Below, one piece after another: positions 1 through 13,095 of a stretch of 64,000 nucleotides of DNA (its first letter is position 1; the number at the start of each line of letters is the position of its first letter). A model generated the notes under the pieces. That model did no database searches, was not told the DNA's origin, and worked only from the letters and a program-made list of their open reading frames with translations. The stretch lies in assembly GCA_032207245.1 (NCBI GenBank), contig CM063510.1:52406993-52470992 (forward strand), written 5' to 3'. Both the position numbers and the translations under genes were made by a program. The stretch is from Pardosa pseudoannulata (Eukaryota; Arthropoda; Arachnida; Araneae; Lycosidae).

Positions 1-1530
1 ACATCTTGCAATTTCGTCAAAAGCTTAAAATGACACATCTCACAGATTTTCAAAATAGGTGATATTGTAAGGAGGCCTGTTATCTGCCTAAACATTTACC
101 GAGACATACCAAATTTTATGTGTTTTTATATGGATACGTCATGAATGTAATGAAAACATACACATATCATAGGAGTACAAGCTAGGGAAAGGAAATTAAT
201 TGACGGAAGAAAAATATGAGTGAAAGAGACTAATGTGTATTGACGTGGACTGAAGACTAAAAAGAAAATCTATAGCGAATGTGACCACCCCAGAGGTCAA
301 TTTATGAATTTTCTACAGTCAATAGTTACAAATACATAAACATAGCAGCAATTCTCAAGCAACTTCTTGTAGACGTTAATACCAAACATCGTCAACAACG
401 GGGTCAAATCCACAAAATTTTATAGATTGAAAATTTAAAGACAGTTATATGGGTAGATAAGTCCTCTTACACATTTCCCCCTATAACTAGATGAATAGAC
501 GTTTGGACGACACCTGCACAAGATTATTATCATGATTGTCTACTGCTAGTTGTCAAGTATAAAGAAGAATATGTCATTACATGGGCAGCAACGCTGTGTT
601 TTACAGATGGTACAATCGTAATCCTGAAAGAGAGAATAATTAGAGAGTAGTATATACAATTTTTAGTTAATCAGGTCCGTCCTGTGATGCAATTTTTATT
701 ATTATTATTGTAGGCGATTAAAGTTTTCAGGATAATAACTCTCCAATTTATCCTACCAGATTTAGACATGGTTTGTCAACGCAAAGTAAGAGCAGGACAT
801 CTACCTTGGCCACCCAATCACCTAATCTTAATAAAATGGAACCATTAATGATCAATTTTATACCGATCAAAACTGACTATATCTCCTATACTATCATCTC
901 TCTTGGAACGTCCCCAATTACTCAATGAATAATGGTATAATACTCCTCTAAATAATATTCAACATTTGTTTCACCAAGTGAAAACAATTTGTTTTAAACG
1001 TCCAAGTACTGCGCCACAATAGGAAAGAAATCATTAAAATCTATTGTGTTTCTATTTTGATAAACTACCTGTACGTATATACCTATGTGCTCCCTAACAT
1101 ATGACTAGCATATGACTTTGAAAAAACATCGTAGTTACCTTCCAAAAAAGTGAAAACAAGAATCAAAGGAATCCATTTTGACAATTTACATTCCAAAATT
1201 ACAATTAGTTAAAATTATAAAACCAACCAATAAACCGTTTAATTTTGTAGTACTTAAATTTTCACTTTTTAATTCAAGTCAGTTAACGAGAAGTCTTAAA
1301 TTTTTGCCATCATAATCCAATACTTGGTACTGTAAATTATTATACGGCGGAACACTGACCATTTGCACCATTTTCCAATCCAATTTTTAGATACCAATTT
1401 TATTTCATTGCCAACAATTCCTTAAAATTATTTATAACCTAATGCCACGTGTAATATTTGAATTTGTAGATATATTTTTACTTTTTAAATAATTTGGCAA
1501 AAATCTTAGGGTATTTTCCTATATTCTGAA
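1..1530. other. AT-rich region, nothing recognised
   Basis: No coding region, RNA gene or repeat could be recognised on either strand. Stop codons are dense in all frames. Confidence 0.5.
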
Positions 1531-1626
1531 GAGGGATGTTCATAGCCGTTAGAAATTGGCTTTAGTCGGTAGACCCTTAACACATTAGTAAGATAGTATA
1601 CCGTAGCGCTCGAAACCAAACCAAAG
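1531..1626 (+). repeat. tRNA-derived SINE, 3' body fragment
   Basis: This matches the non-tRNA body and the tail of the SINE seen complete at 12856-13030: the GGATGTTC start of the body, the GGCTTTAG segment, and a tail ending in repeated CCAAA units. The tRNA-like head with the A and B boxes is missing. The copy is diverged, which suggests it is old. Confidence 0.7.
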
Positions 1627-2009
1627 AATTTAGACCATGCAAAGCTATGGCACACAATTCCGTCAAATATAATCATATTTTCTGAGCTTACGATTAAAAT
1701 GAAATTCAAATTACTAAGACTATGCTTACTCATTTTATGATAGAGACTTGTTGGTGTATAATTGTTGGGCATTGTATTTTGCAATATGATCTAAAAAGTA
1801 ATTTGGATTTTGAAATAAAAATAACCTTCATGTGAGAAGCATCATCCTCCAAACGGAAAGTAGAGCACAAAATGGCTATTGTTTTTTTATATTGTTTATT
1901 TTAAAACTAAATAATTTATGATTTAGATTTGAGATATTTATCAAAAACAAACAAACAAAGAAAAACAAATACACAAACACATGCACACATTTATATAAAT
2001 AATATATTC

Positions 2010-2010
<1 letters not shown>
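1627..2010. other. AT-rich spacer, nothing recognised
   Basis: No supported feature. The stretch leads into a (TA)n tract. Confidence 0.5.
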
Positions 2011-2099
<89 letters not shown>

Positions 2100-2121
2100 T
2101 ATATATATATATATATATATA
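2011..2121. repeat. (TA)n microsatellite
   Basis: Nearly pure TA dinucleotide repeat of about 110 bp with two small interruptions. The Ile-Tyr reading frame across it is an artefact of the repeat and not a gene. Confidence 0.95.
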
Positions 2122-2174
2122 CACATACATCATTCTGACGTCATTATTTTGAATAGCGCTTTTTTCTATTATAT

Positions 2175-2712
2175 TTAACCCCTTCCGGTAAAATGACGAG
2201 TCTAGCTCGTCATTGGTTTTTCATTCCATACCGCACAATGACGAGCTACACTCGTCATGCGACTAAAGTTACTGATAAATATGATAATTAATTTAGTTTA
2301 AAATTTCTAGTGTACTGAATTTAGCAACACTTTTGTTACTTGTGGAAATCCCAGGTCACTATTACATATTGTTTATTTAAAATTTCTTGGTACAAGTCAC
2401 TGCCAAATTGATGAGTCAGAATAAAAGAAAAACCTACTAAGAAATGCCGTGTTACAAGAATCAAATTAGAAGTGAGACTACTTGGCGGTGTAAACAATTA
2501 AAAATTCCTTTGCACTTTGTTTTAAAAAGTACCACTAGCTTGAAGACTATTATCTTAATTTTACCATTTCTGATACTTAATACTATGTAAAAAGTGGATT
2601 TTAATTAAGAATATGTAAGAATTGTAAAATAAAACAAGTTTTTTTAAATAAAAATTAAATGGTTACTTCACGCACAGTTTTTCATTATTAAATCGTACCG
2701 GAAAGGGCTTAA
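2175..2712. mobile_element. TTAA-flanked MITE (piggyBac-type), family C
   Basis: The 538-bp element is bounded by TTAA on both sides (2175-2178 and 2709-2712). Its terminal inverted repeats read CCCCTTCCGGTA at the left and GCCCTTTCCGGTA at the right (reverse complement). TTAA target duplication is the hallmark of the piggyBac superfamily. Just inside the left end lie two short palindromes built from ATGACGAG and CTCGTCAT. No transposase coding is visible, so it is non-autonomous. Confidence 0.75.
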
Positions 2713-3779
2713 ACTTCTCTTTTCAACCTTTCTGTATGCATAATATTTTCTAAAAGTTAGGAATACTTAAAAGTAAAAATACATATTTAATGTTTTTTCT
2801 TCATGCTATTGTTAATACTTAGAACTAGACATTTGTTTATTTATCGTTGAATGCCAAAGGCGTACGTTGTTATGCTTAGTTTAACTCATAACTGAATTAA
2901 ATTACTCAGAAAATGAGTTAATTTATAGAACTAGTAAAAATAAAGCTGTTGGAAGAAAATTGAACACCGATTTTTTTTCGGTTTTCTAATATCCAGTATG
3001 AATGTTTTATTAATAATTAGACTGTACTGCTTCCTGTAAATTAATGCATATAATCTGTTTAGCTAATTTTACGAAAGCCGTTTAAAATAAAGAATTGTAT
3101 ATGTGTAATATACTGAAATATTTGGATAGTAATAACTATTTAATAAAGTAAAATTTACAACAGTATATAAATATAGATTATGGGATCAATTTAATAAAGG
3201 AAAAATATCTGCAAAATTTGCTCAATGATAACTATAAAAAGATAAACTACTATCATTAAATAATCAAACATTTATGTAAGAACAGCAACAATTGCTTAAA
3301 AATATTTCAACACAAAGTTCACAAATGTTGATCCAAATTACCATCTAATATATGTCTCAGATTGTTGTTAAAGAAAGAAGACTTAAATCTTGGTAAGTAA
3401 ATATATCTCCACATCTAGAAAGATGGGTTAAAACAGAATGTATATACATTTGTACATTATGATAAAGGGCAGATAATAAATCGAAAAAATAAGTTTCCTC
3501 AGGTTAATCATCACAGAACTTGAAATCTGTATACCTAACACAAGTGAAATTGTTAAGTAGTATAAGTGTACAAGTTACATTATCTCTATAATTAAAGTTA
3601 TTCTCACCTAGTATTAATTCTTAAAACTAAGAATATATATTAGTATATATAAAGTTAAGAAATACAGATTTTTTTTACAAGAATTAACGCAGGTTAAACT
3701 ATTGTTTATAGTGAGCATATTTAAGCTAAATTAGTTCGTAAAATGAGTTATAAATCTTAAGTATTTTCCAATTTTCTGT
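2713..3779. other. AT-rich region, nothing recognised
   Basis: No coding or structured signal was found on either strand. Confidence 0.5.
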
Positions 3780-4255
3780 TGTCACTGTACTAGCAGAGAA
3801 GATTTGGAGCGGTGTTTACCCATCCAACATGATCGATTTCCATACAAGAATGTCTGTGCCACCAAAGCAAGACATTTTTTTGATATTTGGAAGATGATTG
3901 CTTGTTCCAGGTGTTCTCCAGTTAAAACCTCGTTGAGAATCACATGGGCTGAATGTCGACTTGTCTTTGAAGAGAGCAATAATGGTGTTGACAGCTCAAA
4001 GATTGAAGGTCTCTTTCGTGAACCTACGTGAGAGGTACACACACCACTGGTATCCAGCTATTAAATACCCTCTCACCTAACCAGATATGCATAGTTTGTC
4101 TTGATACATTGTTCCAGATTCAGCAGCGAGGTCTTGATGAAGCTGATCAGAAATCCCGATTCCTTGTCACAGTGGATTTAGTGTCATATAGCGATCTTTC
4201 AAAGGTTTTATGACATTTGGGAGATCTTGTCCAGCCCTCCTAGTGATATTACCTG
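3780..4255 (-). pseudogene. Decayed Tc1/mariner-type transposase
   Basis: Translated on the minus strand in shifting frames, this about 475-bp stretch follows the order of an arthropod Tc1-like DDE transposase. First comes a helix-turn-helix linker (residues like GQDLPNVI then DRYMTLNP and QDLAAESGT). Next is a segment where the first catalytic Asp motif is expected (FKDKSTF in place of the usual FSDESRF). Then come FNWRTPGT and GGTDILVWKSIMLDG, matching the conserved GG.(V/I)(L/M)VW..I.L.G..PL block. Stop codons and frameshifts break the frame, and the rest of the catalytic domain is absent. It is less AT-rich than its flanks. The family call comes from motif order recognised by eye. No terminal repeats were identified. 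Confidence 0.7.
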
Positions 4256-6994
4256 CTATCTTACGCTTTTACCATAATCAGGAGAGCATTATACACGACA
4301 AGTTTAATCAACGGTCAACATCTACTTATGGCTCCCTGACAAAAGCTCTCCATGGATAAGGAATTCCCGCACATTTTGTAGCTTTATAGAATTTCTCTAA
4401 TTTCTTTTGTATATATTTTTTCAATAAACGCTGATTTGCAATATTCAATAAACACTTGACAAATATTGTAATCCTTTCCCCATGAGTTACAGTAGTATAT
4501 ATACCCATTCATTAAAATACCCATTTTATTAAAATAATTTACCCACAATAAAAAAATCATGAAGTATTTAGAGAATGAGGTTTTATTCTAATTTTGCTTC
4601 GAAATTAGAATGAAATCTAAAAAAACTGTAAATATAGAAATTACTTATTTACATAGAAAGACATAAAGCTAGACAACTGAAGATATATATTTGTACATAA
4701 AATTGAATATTATGAAATATACATTATACTAATAGATGAAGACCTCTCATAAAACACTCATATATAGAAACACAGCTTTGTTCAGGGAAAATTGTACAGC
4801 AATCGATCAAAAATATATATAGAAAAGAATTTATATTCGATAGCTATACTAAATCAAACAACACCACAAAACAAATGCTCTTTGAACATTTGTTTAATAA
4901 TAGAAACTGCTTGAAAAATATACAATAGAAATCTTACCACTATCGTTCAAATATGCATTTATCATTAGGTCTCATTTTGTTGTAAAATTTAAAAACATGA
5001 ATATACTAGCCAGAAATGTTTTCTTGAATTGGCCAAAGAGTTATATAGCCTGATAATATATACCTGGATATATATACCTGATGTATTTATGATCATCAAT
5101 TGGAAGATGATAAAATTTGAAAGAAATGAATATTTGTGTTTTGTTTTCACAAATAATGAAATCAGAGCTATTTTGCAAGTGGAGTGTGCCTTAATTTAAG
5201 CACACATAATAGAGTTTCGCCATAATTAAAATTGTTCTCATCTATTGTTAATTCTATAAAAAAGTTCATTAATTTTACTGCAATCAACACCGATTAAAAC
5301 TGTATTTCTTTGTAGGGAAGTGCTTTAAAATCCAATAAAGAGCTCATAAAAGTAATATCTCTTCTTATTAAAATGTATTTCAACACTCTATTGAAATCAT
5401 CATATCATTCTTACCAGTGTTTTGGGTTAAAATTAAACACGTTACTACTTGTATACAGACACTAGAATAGTGGCTTTTACAATTTAATGAACCTACTTAC
5501 TAATTTGACTTTTAATAAAATGCAGAAAAAACTTATTATAAATACTATTCCAAATTATATTATCAAATTATTGAATATAGATGTTATAAAATCATAATAT
5601 ATCTTTTAATCAGTTAACTTAAACTACTTTAAATGAATATCTCACGCAATTTAAATAAATATCTATCACAATGACAAATTTCAATTTCAATGTGTCTTTA
5701 ATATAAAGGACATATACATAATATACTTACAGGAGAAAATTAGGAATAAATGAGAGAAAAAAATTATTACTCCATAATATAACATATAGTTTCTAAAATT
5801 AAATACATATCATTGTAAACACTAATATTTATACATATATCAAAATAATCTAAAATGAATTATAAGTAAAGTTAGTAAGCAATATCTTCGTAATCTTTTA
5901 CAAAAATGTAAACTTGGTTTGTATGACACATTTGAAATTTTTATTATAGAAATACGACTCAGTGCAATAACTACTTAAATATAATGCTGTCAAAATATCA
6001 AATACTGTTATATTAGCTTTCCCTATTATTTAAATACACTTGTAAGTAAATCACATCAGTTTAAATTATGCACGTCAGTTAAAATTATGAGTGGCTTAAA
6101 TAAAACATATTATTAACTTAGAATCATTTAGAATACTTTGATATTTTAAAGATTATCATTGTATATATTATACGTCTGTTATTCAAATTGAAATTTCACT
6201 AATAGTCACACTTCTAACATCAAAGAATATTAACTAAAGATATTAATGAAGGAACGATTCTCGGAAATATTTAAATCTACACATTTAACAGATATGAAAA
6301 AAAAATTCAATGGCCTGATTTCGAAGCCGACAGGATGTAAGTTGTGAATTTTACCACCGCGCTATGAGCATATATATTAACAGATATTCCTACAAAAGGT
6401 TAAAAGATGGAAATAATTTTTAAAGTATATGTTTATTAAAATGAATTATTTTATTTATAATTATGTACTTATATGTTTAGTTCACATATAGTAAGATAAT
6501 TAATTATGCAGAATTTTAGTTTAATTGTGGAACTGAAAAAAAAACATTACAAGACTTAAATCTAGACAGACATACACTTAGAGTTGAAAATAAAAGAGAG
6601 CAAGAAATAAGATTGGTTAAAAGCGTATGATTTCAATGGAAATATTAGGAAGTTATTTGGAAAAAAGTTCTAATTTTTTGTATTCTTTTTTAATGTTTGA
6701 ACAATAAGGTTTTATTACTATATTTATCTAAGTAATTAAGAAGTGTATATAACTGTCAAAATATTGTTTATCTCTTAGGTATTAGCCTCGTTTATTCATT
6801 ATTTGCACGCTTGCAGGCAAAATACGTCACGTTGCTCACGCATGTAAAAATCTATAAGCAGAACACCCGGTAAAGTCTCAAAATATATGCTACTATTTGC
6901 GATCACGCAAGTTATAGTTGGGATCTAGAATTAGTAAGTTGCCTATTTTCTATTTCAGGTTCTCTCCCCCAACTTGTGATCAAATCATCGCCCA
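4256..6994. other. AT-rich region, nothing recognised
   Basis: About 2.7 kb of AT-rich sequence with no supported gene, repeat copy or strong inverted repeat. Confidence 0.45.
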
Positions 6995-9475
6995 GAAAAA
7001 TTTAAAGGAAAAATTTTCCATTCTGGTCATAATATTTGCTTGTGTCAATGAATAGAGAACACTGGATAGTGAAGCTACTATACACCACTGAAGCGGAAAA
7101 TCAATATATATTTTTCATATAACAGGATAGGAACAGTTACATGGAATAAATATGTCTAAGTGGTCTTTGAATGACCTTGGGAATCGTATGTTATTCTAGG
7201 GGAAAATGTTACTCCATTTTTCTTTTCACGGATAGGAAGAACATTTTAAATATTTTATTCTATTACGTTAAGTTTGGATTTCACTTTAAATCTCCGGAAC
7301 TGTTTTGATACCCTTATAATGAAACAAATAATTCCACACGTGCATATCATGAAATTTTAAACATAAGTGAAATTTTAAATACATTAATAATCTGAAATTA
7401 AGAAAATAATTTATGAGTTATTAAAATACTTTTAGTATGAAAACTTTAAAACATTTCAATTTCAAAATACTAATTGAAAATTTATTTTTTATTTTAAAAT
7501 TTCGAATGCTTAGAGTTTTACAGTACTCAACTAATATTTTATTTAAATTTGATATTTGAATGTAGTTTCTAACATACAGTTTTTTTCAAGTTATTTTGTG
7601 AGTAAGCGATGAATTCCTTAATCTTTATTTTGTATATGTCTTATATTATGCGTTATTAAAATATTCTGTTTGATATGACAAAAGTAATTTTTTTCAAATG
7701 TAGAGATTTACTAAAGCACATGCAAAAAATTCTAAAATGAGCAGATATTTTTGTTTTTTATTAACACATTGTATGTAAATAGCGTGTTTTAATTTATATG
7801 ATGAGCTTCATATTCAACACATTGTATGTGGGACAAATACTAGTATGTTTTCTGATGATTGGTACTTGAGCGTGGGTCATGTATTAGTACGGGTTAATGT
7901 AACATGATTTGTTTGCGGTACAAAAATAATGGTATACACAGGAAAGTGAAGCCGAATGTTCTTGCCTACTACATAGGTTCTCGAAATATTTATACAATTA
8001 AAATATAGTGTTTTCATCAGTCAATGCGGAACCACAGAACGAGAGAAATATAAATCTATATACTACTATTTCTATTTGAATTATCATATTTATTATACTA
8101 TTATAAATTTATGCACCAAAAATCATATTTTTTTGTTTAAAAAAATCTTATGGCTGTTATTTATATATTTCTATTTATATACTTGTTTATATATTTCAAT
8201 ATAAAATACGAAAAGTTGGTTAAAAAATTAAATTATTCTCGATCTGATGAAATTTAAAGGAGAATTTTTTCATTCTGGTCACAAGGCGTATTTGCTTGTT
8301 TCAATGAATAGAGAAAATTGAATAGTGAAGAAACTATACACCACTGAAACAGAAAATCGTTAGACATTTCTCATATAACAGGATAGGAACAGTTGCATGG
8401 AATAAATATATCTAAGTGTTTTTTGAATGACCTTGAGAATCGTATGTTATTCTGGAGGAAAATGTTACTCAATTTCTCTTTTCACGGATAGGTGGAACAT
8501 TTTAAATATTTTATTCTAGTACGTTAAGTTTGGATTTCACTTTAAATCTCCGGAACTATTTTCATACCTGTACAATGAAACAAATAATTCCACCCGTGCA
8601 ATTGATTATAATAAAAATATCATGAAATTTGAAACATAAGAGAAATTTCAAATACATTAATAACCTGAAATTAAAATAATAATTTATGAGTTATTAAAAT
8701 ACTTTTAGCATGAAAACTTTAATACATTTCAATTTTATAATGCTAATTAAATATTTATCTTTTATTTTAAAATTTCGAATGGTTAGAGTTTTACGGTATA
8801 CAAGTAATATTTTATTCTAATTTGATATAAAAATGTAGTTTCTAATGTACATTTTTTTCAAATTATCTTACGGGTAAGTAAATTCCTTATTCTACAATTT
8901 GTATTCATCTCATATTATGCGTTATTAAAATATTCTGTTCGAAAGGGAAAAACTAAATTTTTTTCAAAGGTAAAGAGTTACTAAAGCACATGCAAAAATT
9001 CATTCTAAAATGAGCCGATATTTTTGTTTTTTATTAACACATTGTATACGGGACACATACTAGCACGTTTTCTGACGATTGATACTTCAGAGCGGGTCTC
9101 GTAGTAGTACAAGTTAGTGTAACATGGTTCGTTTGCGGGATAAAAATAACGGTATACACAGGAAAGCGAAGCAGAATATTCTTGTCTACTACATAGATTC
9201 TGGAAACATTTGGACAAATAAAAACTAGTTTTTTCATCAGTCAATGCGGAACCACAGAACGGGGAAAGTATAAATCTAAATATTGCTACTTCTATTTGAT
9301 TTTTCATATTAATGATACTATTATAAATTTATCCACAAAAAACATTTTTTGCTTACAAAAATCTTATGGTTGTTATTTATATATTTCTATTTATAGTCTT
9401 GTTCATATACTTCAATATAAAATACGAAAAGCTGGTTAAAAAAGATTAAATAATTTTCGATCTATTGAGATTTAA
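6995..9475. repeat. Diverged tandem duplication, ~1.25-kb unit, 2 copies
   Basis: Unit 1 runs from about 6995 to 8248 and unit 2 from about 8249 to 9475. Landmarks recur in order at an offset of about 1.22-1.26 kb. They include the AATTTAAAGG start, the block ATAACAGGATAGGAACAGTT, and the CTTTAAATCTCCGGAACT block (about 7283 and 8540). Each unit ends in a copy of the TTAA-flanked F element. The copies differ by substitutions and small indels, so the duplication is not recent. Confidence 0.85.
7761..8248. mobile_element. TTAA-flanked MITE family F, copy 1 (right end lost)
   Basis: The left end TTAACACATTGTATGT is present at 7761. About 50 bp later the terminal sequence reappears (TTCAACACATTGTATGTG, about 7813), so the end is partly duplicated or carries a small insert. 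The body matches copy 2 at 9034-9535 throughout. The right terminus was lost at the tandem-duplication junction near 8248. Confidence 0.8.
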
Positions 9476-9535
9476 CTGGATAATTAGTAACAGGTACAAT
9501 TCCAGTGCAAAATGTACCCGCACACAATGTGTTAA
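9034..9535. mobile_element. TTAA-flanked MITE family F, copy 2 (full length)
   Basis: The 502-bp copy has TTAA at both edges (9034-9037 and 9532-9535). The terminal repeats are CACATTGTATACGGGACAC and, reverse-complemented from the right, CACATTGTGTGCGGGTAC. At least six copies occur in this window. The size and TTAA target fit a non-autonomous piggyBac-type element. The short open frames in it are not conserved between copies as intact frames. Confidence 0.85.
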
Positions 9536-9609
9536 TACAACAAAGAGTTTTGTAATGAGTATTTTCAGAAAGTACTGTGTCCTCATATAGAAAAATAATG
9601 TGAAAAATG

Positions 9610-9790
9610 CTTCTTTAAACCGAATACGAAAGACAGAGGTACACATTTTGGGGAAATCGAAGAACTGAAAAATAAAATCTAATCGAATGCATATGGTTTA
9701 CATCAGGAAGCGAAAAGTCTACGCCTCTTCATATGTTACGCATAATATTAAGAGCTTGCTTGGCTGTGAATAGTAGAAAAAAACTACAAA
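9610..9790. repeat. Unclassified repeat family M, copy 3 (partial)
   Basis: Shares the blocks CAGAGGTACACATTTTG, AATCGAAGAA, and a tail with GAATAGTAGAAAAAA with the copies at 12258 and 15008. No termini or coding potential are recognisable. Confidence 0.55.
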
Positions 9791-10461
<671 letters not shown>

Positions 10462-10779
10462 TAATTATGAACTTAAAAATCAATCAAACCGTCGAAAATG
10501 AAGAAGTATAAAAAATTTGAATTTGTTTTCAAGATATTAAAATATTTAACAACTGAATTATGCATAAAATTTAATATTTAAAAAAAATGAAATAAATTAT
10601 AGTACCTCGTTTATTTGCTATATTATAAATAATGATATGAAATATAAACACAAAAAGAAATCGTGAATAAGTATTTACCATTTTTTTTCAATAACAAAAA
10701 ATATTCATTCTCTCAGTGGGTAAATATATTAAAACATTCTTTTGTTTAAAATCCTTTATTTTTTCAATACTTACAATAT

Positions 10780-10905
10780 CTTTAGAAACTGAGATGGATA
10801 TTTCGTGGAAAAGATATACATATTTTGGGAAAATTGAAAAAAAATATTATCAAAGAAAGTATACGATTTCGAACGATTTATATCAGGGATCTGATAAATT
10901 TCAAA
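10780..10905. repeat. Possible repeat family M, copy 4 (weak)
   Basis: A weak match to family M: a GATGGATATTTCGTGGAAAA-like start, then TTTGGGAAAATTGAAAAAAA. Only a short part aligns. Confidence 0.3.
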
Positions 10906-11388
10906 ATTTTTAATTTTCATTTGTGGCATACAGAGGGTAGATAGTCATAGTAGATAAAAATTAATAATTCAGGTTAAAAATTCAAAACACATTCTGAAGT
11001 TACTAGCTTAGTTAAATATATTTTTAAATTTAAATTAAAAACTGTTCTAAAAACAAAGTAGTTTACAATCTATAATTTATAATATTTTTTTATCTGGATT
11101 TATATGTAATTTGCTGTTATGTATAGCACACAGATCAGGTAAAGGGAAATCGCATTGATTCAACTTTAAAGTTTTAAATTACTTATTTAGTGAAATGCAT
11201 TTTGCATGAAAAGTATGTTTAAATTTATAGAATGTTGGAATTACATTTTGAGACCTGTGGTATGCTACTCTATTAATCCATCATGTATAGCAAAAAACAA
11301 TTCTATAGTATTAGCCGCTTATTTATATGTTATATTTTATATGATTTACCGTAAATTCACTCAGATACAAGGTGGAGTGTGTGTGTGT

Positions 11389-11392
<4 letters not shown>
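10906..11392. other. AT-rich spacer, nothing recognised
   Basis: No supported feature. A short GTGTGTGTGT run precedes the next TA tract. Confidence 0.5.

Positions 11393-11451
<59 letters not shown>
11393..11451. repeat. (TA)n microsatellite
   Basis: About 59 bp of pure TA repeat directly after a short GT run. Confidence 0.95.
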
Positions 11452-11453
<2 letters not shown>

Positions 11454-12257
11454 TTTGAAGTGTTGCAATTTACTTTTTTATTTTAACGCGAATATTAAGA
11501 AAGCTATTGTTCAAGAGAACTATGTACATTACAAATCATAGTAAATTGTTGAATTTTTTTATTAAGTTTTTAAAATTTGAACATCTCTCTAAAGTTAAAT
11601 TAATCCCATTTAAAAACATTTTGATAGTTTGATAAATTTTTCAAAAACTTCAAATAATTTGTTTATTATTATTTATACCTTTAATTTTCATATTTTAATA
11701 ACGTGTTTCCTTGATTATAATTTAAAATTATCTTTAAAACATAAGAAAATTATTTTAACGATAGATTGAATAGTTCTATTTTAAAATAGAATCTAGTTGA
11801 AACACAAGACAATAAAAATCAACCTTCTTAATCTTCAAACTGACTTTAATAACGTAAATGAAGTTGTAATTAACAACGTGCATCTAGAATTATTTAAATG
11901 TTCATTAGAAGTACAAAACATTTTTTATGAACCTATGCAAAATTAAGAAACAATTTAAAAAAATTCTTTAAGTATAATATTAAAATGATGCTATTAGAAA
12001 TATAAATATAATCGAATATTTCATTCTTTAACCGCAAAGTAAACATAAATCTTATTAGTAGGAAATAACAAGAAAATTTTAAAATCTATGTATCTAATTC
12101 AAACTTTAAGATTAAAATATATCAAAATGAATTACGTTCTGTCATCGTATTTATTGATATATATCATATATGTTCTTATAAAACATAAACTAACATGCAA
12201 CTCGTAGACCATAATTCCTGCGTATTTCAATAGCTAAAGACATTCTTCAATATTTTA
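11452..12257. other. AT-rich region, nothing recognised
   Basis: No supported gene or repeat. Confidence 0.5.
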
Positions 12258-12510
12258 ACCTTTTTTTTAATGGTGAGGAAACTTTGAAGTAAGAAAAGGG
12301 TGATGGATGTTTTGTGAAACAGAATATGAAAAACAGAGGTATGCATCTTTGAAAAATCGAAGAAAAAATGAAATCTCTCTGAGAAAGTAATCGATAACAC
12401 ATGGCTTGTCCCAGGCGTCTAACAGTCTTCGGAACGTCACAGATTGCACATGAAATAAAGAGTTTGCCCAGCGTGAACCGGAATAGTAGAAAAAAAAAGA
12501 ATATTTCAAG
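12258..12510. repeat. Unclassified repeat family M, copy 1
   Basis: Aligns along about 240 bp with 15008-15242: TTTTTTTTAATGGTGAGGAA, GTGAAACA, GAAAAACAGAGGT, AATCGAAGAAAAAATGAA, GAAAGTAATCGAT, then AGGCGTCTAACAGTCTTC, GGAACGTCA. No terminal repeats or target duplications were seen. The open frames on the minus strand are not preserved in the other copies. Confidence 0.7.
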
Positions 12511-12712
12511 GGAACAGTGGGATTTCAAAATTAATTTTGTTTTTGTCCAATCTGCATAAAAATTGAATATGTTTTTAGCAATATATTTATGTGACAGTGT
12601 TACTATTCTATGTTAAAACCTTATTAATTTTAATAGTTATTAACATTAGGTACTATTTGCTTCAATAGGAGTATTATTGAGAATGTTTCCTAAGCATTCT
12701 TTTCATGTATAA

Positions 12713-13095
12713 CTAGCATATATCCGTCATATAACGGAATCAGTGAATTTTTTTCAGAATTGTAAAGTACTCTATAAGGCTGGTAAATAAATGGTTTGTT
12801 TTCAGGCTGTGAATTATCTGGTAAACGCTCAATAATTTGTTTATCATTATATTCCGAACGCTGGCCGATTGGTTAGGGCGCTGATCGTCGGTACCGGAGT
12901 TCGTGGGTTCGAATCCCACTATAGCAGGGATGTTCGTAGCCATTCGAAACCGGCTTTAAGCAGTAGGTCCCGGTCTCATTAGCCCTCGTGTTCAGAACAG
13001 TTGACCGTAGCGCTCCAAACCAAACCAAACCATTATATTCCTCTAAAGTCTCCCGATACTGTGAATGCAGTTTAGAATCACGCTGAATAGCACTT
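12713..13095 (-). mobile_element. Non-autonomous Helitron family H, 3'-end fragment (copy 5)
   Basis: On the minus strand the sequence ends in ATATGCTAG followed by T, preceded by a decayed form of the family's terminal hairpin (CCGTCATATAACGG). The inner part matches the 3' half of the copy at 59007-59934: AGAATTGTAAAGTAC, ATGGTTTGTTTT, ATTCCTCTA, AATGCAGTTTAGAATCACG. It is split by a SINE (12856-13030) and cut off at 13095 by a piggyBac relic. Confidence 0.75.
12856..13030 (+). mobile_element. tRNA-derived SINE, full length with target-site duplications
   Basis: The 175-bp copy is flanked by perfect 11-bp direct repeats CATTATATTCC (12845-12855 and 13031-13041), showing insertion by target-primed reverse transcription. 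The head is tRNA-like: an A-box-like region TGGCCGATTGGTTAGG and a canonical pol III B box GGTTCGAATCC. The body follows (GGATGTTCGTAGCC ... GTAGGTCCCGG ... CATTAGCCCTCG), then a tail of CAAAC-type repeats. It landed inside a Helitron relic, so it is younger than that element. This is the best copy for defining the family. Confidence 0.92.

Noticed and set aside
1929..2138. Open frame rich in Ile-Tyr repeats, with similar frames at 11206-11541, 41480-41728 and 61438-61656
   Set aside because: These are translations of (TA)n microsatellites, which lack stops in one frame. They are not genes.
3804..4213. Plus-strand open frames at 3804-4031 and 4028-4213
   Set aside because: They are antisense to the decayed Tc1-like transposase, whose motifs read on the minus strand.
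9005..9307. Minus-strand frames of 67-100 residues in F element copy 2
   Set aside because: Other F copies have stops or frameshifts at the same places, and the frame ends in the terminal repeat. There is no sign of protein selection.
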